Shown piece after piece: positions 62,312 to 64,000 of a stretch of 64,000 nt of DNA (position 1 is its first letter; each line of letters opens with the position of its first letter). The notes under the pieces were generated by a model that was given only the letters and a program-made list of their open reading frames with translations, was not told the origin of the DNA and made no database searches. The translations under genes and the position numbers were made by a program. Source of the stretch: Sphingobacterium sp. ML3W (GTDB lineage Bacteria; Bacteroidota; Bacteroidia; Sphingobacteriales; Sphingobacteriaceae). The stretch is taken from NCBI RefSeq assembly GCF_029542085.1, contig NZ_CP107036.1, positions 4,774,001-4,838,000 of the forward strand, given 5' to 3'.

Positions 62312-62968
62312 GACTAATATGATGTTTATTTACAATAAAAGTATTCAATATCTTTAACATCTTATATACAAGTGATCCCTTTTCGTAATTTTTTAATCTA
62401 GATCAAACTGATATTCCTAATTAGAACCTGAAATCATTTTTTTGTGATGATTAAAATCTTTGTCAAGACCCCCATCAGGGATATCTCTGGATCTGGTGGA
62501 TCTCATGTTTTCCGGAGTAAAACGACTAGGTTGGCTATAGCAGTAATATGATGCTGAATTATTCTTCAAACCTGCGATTCCAGCCAATGAGGTCGAGTAT
62601 TTGGTCTATTTTTCTGTTTTTTAGGCTGCGGTTGGAGAGCTGTTCGGCCCCGAATCGGGCTTTGAACGTACCTCAGTGCAGATTCTAGCATAGCTAGATC
62701 GTACTGCGAGTGCGGTTTTAGCGTGCTGGACTCGGACTCACCATGGACTCACTACGGAAACAGCATGGATTTATACCAAGGCTGTCCCGACTGTGGTATG
62801 GCTTAGGCCTGCCCAAGAGGTTGATCGGAACTGGAGCATATATGTAAACCCAATCGTTCTATAGCTCGAAAATTAAAGAACTGTCTTCGTGGTTACCCCA
62901 TTGCTGCCCGTTGTTATGGACAAGTTTGTCATTAATTTAGCAATAACTTAATATTAAGTTAGAGTACA
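62312..62968. other. Intergenic region with possible degraded coding segment
   Basis: About 650 bases without a gene. On the minus strand 62560-62672 is open and reads GTFKARFGAEQLSNRSLKNR, continuing KIDQILDLIGWNRRFEE to a stop, which looks protein-like but lacks a start and is preceded by stops. A short inverted repeat (CTAGCATAGCTAG) lies near 62687. Base composition is more GC-rich than nearby intergenic DNA. Nothing else recognised. Confidence 0.35.
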
Positions 62969-62969
62969 G

Positions 62970-63045
62970 TTAGGTATTGGTTAGGTTTTATCTAAACAAA
63001 ACCTAACCAATACCTAAACTAAACCTAAACAAACCCTAACTAAAC
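62970..63045. repeat. 19-bp inverted repeat followed by CCTAAAC-type short repeats
   Basis: Perfect inverted repeat TTAGGTATTGGTTAGGTTT (62970-62988) and its complement (62999-63017), loop of 10 bases, running into a tract where CCTAAAC, CCTAACC and CTAAAC units recur up to 63045. The tract is C/A-only on the plus strand for about 45 bases, apart from T. Confidence 0.75.
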
Positions 63046-63535
63046 AATGAATTTCTGCTGACCTTGAAGACTCCACTTTAGCATTATCTTTCTGCAGTCT
63101 CCGCGGTCTGTTTCCGGCCTCGGTTTTTATGCCTGTCCATGATCCGATCTGCCTGCTGCGGCTCTTCGGCTTTTTTTCTGGTCGGCTATCTTTCCGGGAT
63201 GTTCGCTGCTGTGGGCATACCGGCTTTCTGTCCCTACTGCGGCGTAGAGGTAGGATGCCCTTCCCCATACGACTGTTATGTTTAGTGTCCCCTTTCGCTC
63301 GGGGACACTTTTCCCCATGAGTTCCCCGTTTCCATAACCTCTGCGCCCATTGTATCCACTGCCGTGCCGGATTCCCCGGTTCCTCCGGCCACGTTCCCGC
63401 GGCCTTTCCACAGCATTTTCCCGTATAACTGTCCATTTTTGCTCCCCGGCACCCCCCGAGATGCTGTTTTACAAAAACAATCCGCCAAGTTCCCAGCGAG
63501 TTAGCGGAAAAACAAAATAAATAAGAACAAAAGGC
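63046..63535. other. GC-rich intergenic tract upstream of the rRNA operon
   Basis: About 490 bases with much higher GC than the rest of the window. Overlapping open frames exist on both strands (the longest on the minus strand also covers the rRNA promoters), which is expected from GC bias; none has a protein-like composition. A hairpin GTGTCCCC / GGGGACAC lies at 63286-63309. No gene called. Confidence 0.5.
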
Positions 63536-63567
63536 TTGGAAGTTTGTTAGTAAACTCCCTATCTTTG
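63536..63567 (+). promoter_or_regulatory. rRNA operon promoter P1 (TTG, 21-base spacer, TATCTTTG)
   Basis: TTG at 63536-63538 and TATCTTTG at 63560-63567, about 400 bases before the 16S gene. Confidence 0.65.
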
Positions 63568-63688
63568 CACCACTCCGCAAGGGAGGGGCGGTTACTTCGA
63601 AAGAAGGGATCATGAAAAAAAGAAGGGTCTGACGGGAGTTAGGCGCGGAAATCGAAAAAAAGGAAAAGAAAAAAAACTTCAAAAGTTT

Positions 63689-63719
63689 TTTGGTATTTCA
63701 AAAAAGATTTCTACCTTTG
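63689..63719 (+). promoter_or_regulatory. rRNA operon promoter P2 (TTTG, 19-base spacer, TACCTTTG)
   Basis: TTTG at 63689-63692 and TACCTTTG at 63712-63719 with a 19-base spacer, preceded by an A-rich UP-like tract. This is the best promoter match in the window. Confidence 0.8.
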
Positions 63720-63810
63720 CAGTCCCAACGGAAACGGAGGGAGACAGAAAAAAGATAAAGAGGGCGCAATGCCATCGGAATATAGCGGATACGGAAGTTG
63801 AAGCGAGAGA

Positions 63811-63820
63811 AGTTCTTTAA
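63811..63820 (+). promoter_or_regulatory. boxA-like antitermination site in the rRNA leader
   Basis: AGTTCTTTAA in the leader resembles the boxA core (TGCTCTTTA) used for NusB/NusE antitermination of rRNA operons. Confidence 0.45.
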
Positions 63821-63963
63821 GAAAACACAATCATGTAAGCGTGACGAGTAGGCAAAACGAAAGTCATGAACAAATTCAAGAATTAGTTCAATTCGATCCA
63901 AGATCAGAGATATAAAAAAAGAATTCTGATTATGTAAATAGTTGGAATCAAAAACTTCATTTT

Positions 63964-64000
<37 letters not shown>

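Noticed and set aside
63014..63682. 222-codon frame on the minus strand before the 16S gene
   Set aside because: It runs across the P1 promoter and rRNA leader, starts in a poly-Phe stretch from A-rich DNA, and has no protein-like pattern; two other frames overlap it in the same GC-rich tract.
63698..63901. 67-codon minus-strand frame in the rRNA leader
   Set aside because: Lies opposite the P2 promoter and leader RNA; composition reflects rRNA leader sequence.

Overview
The window looks like a chromosomal segment of a Sphingobacterium-like member of the Bacteroidota (Sphingobacteriaceae). The evidence is moderate GC content, promoters of the bacteroidete type (TTG, spacer, TAnnTTTG), and families typical of the phylum: DUF3078, futalosine hydrolase, LytTR regulators with LytS-type kinases, a TonB receptor with a carboxypeptidase-like N-terminal domain, 7TMR-DISM kinases, and a micro-protein of the AURKAIP1/COX24 type. 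The segment ends in the first bases of a 16S rRNA gene. No complete mobile element, IS or CRISPR array is visible.

Layout. 1-4340: end of gcvH, a secreted protein, pdhB, futalosine hydrolase, a pterin pair (PTPS-like, folE). 4500-9320: an O-methyltransferase, then a cell-wall run (two GH73 glucosaminidases, a carboxypeptidase-like-domain protein, DUF3078, an amidase). 9519-14037 (minus): PIG-L deacetylase, two small membrane proteins (one of only 30 aa) and an SSS symporter in one operon. 14397-15664 (minus): DUF6952-like protein, thioredoxin, peroxiredoxin. 15890-16350: tRNA-Tyr and tRNA-Arg. 16754-26106: PAP2 phosphatase, MFS transporter, tricorn-like S41 protease, a Cys-motif protein, tRNA-Lys, a serine hydrolase.

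26230-33750 is a sensory region. A membrane-anchored regulator-like protein lies divergent from a secreted lectin-like protein. Next come a response regulator and, converging on it, a minus-strand operon: GNAT-like acyltransferase, methyltransferase, 7TMR-DISM histidine kinase, receiver-kinase. 34111-38315: membrane LytTR regulator, CPBP protease, SH3 lipoprotein, two tandem paralogous envelope proteins. 38434-43351 (minus): TonB receptor, TPR protein, LytS-like kinase and LytTR response regulator, preceded by two direct repeats one 21-bp step apart. 43523-48805: a dehydrogenase and PLP enzyme, then HU, TPR protein, a 29-aa mS38-like protein and RNase E/G.

48856-55535: miaA, Gfo/Idh/MocA oxidoreductase, an unknown GNAT-like protein, def, a TRIC channel and a GAF protein. 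The GAF gene is the last of a tight minus-strand operon (61077-53175): ppk1, SdiA-regulated-like lipoprotein, an Omp85-type barrel carrying an apparent kinase-like N-terminal domain, and GAF. Just upstream is an HD domain fused to a Pycsar-type (PycTM) membrane effector. 62312-63963 holds no convincing gene: a degraded-looking tract, an inverted repeat with CCTAAAC-type repeats, a GC-rich tract, then tandem rRNA promoters and leader.

The most interesting systems are the ppk1/kinase-like Omp85/HD-PycTM locus, the acyltransferase-methyltransferase-7TM kinase operon, and the PIG-L/micro-protein/symporter operon. All functions are inferred by reading; nothing was searched against a database.
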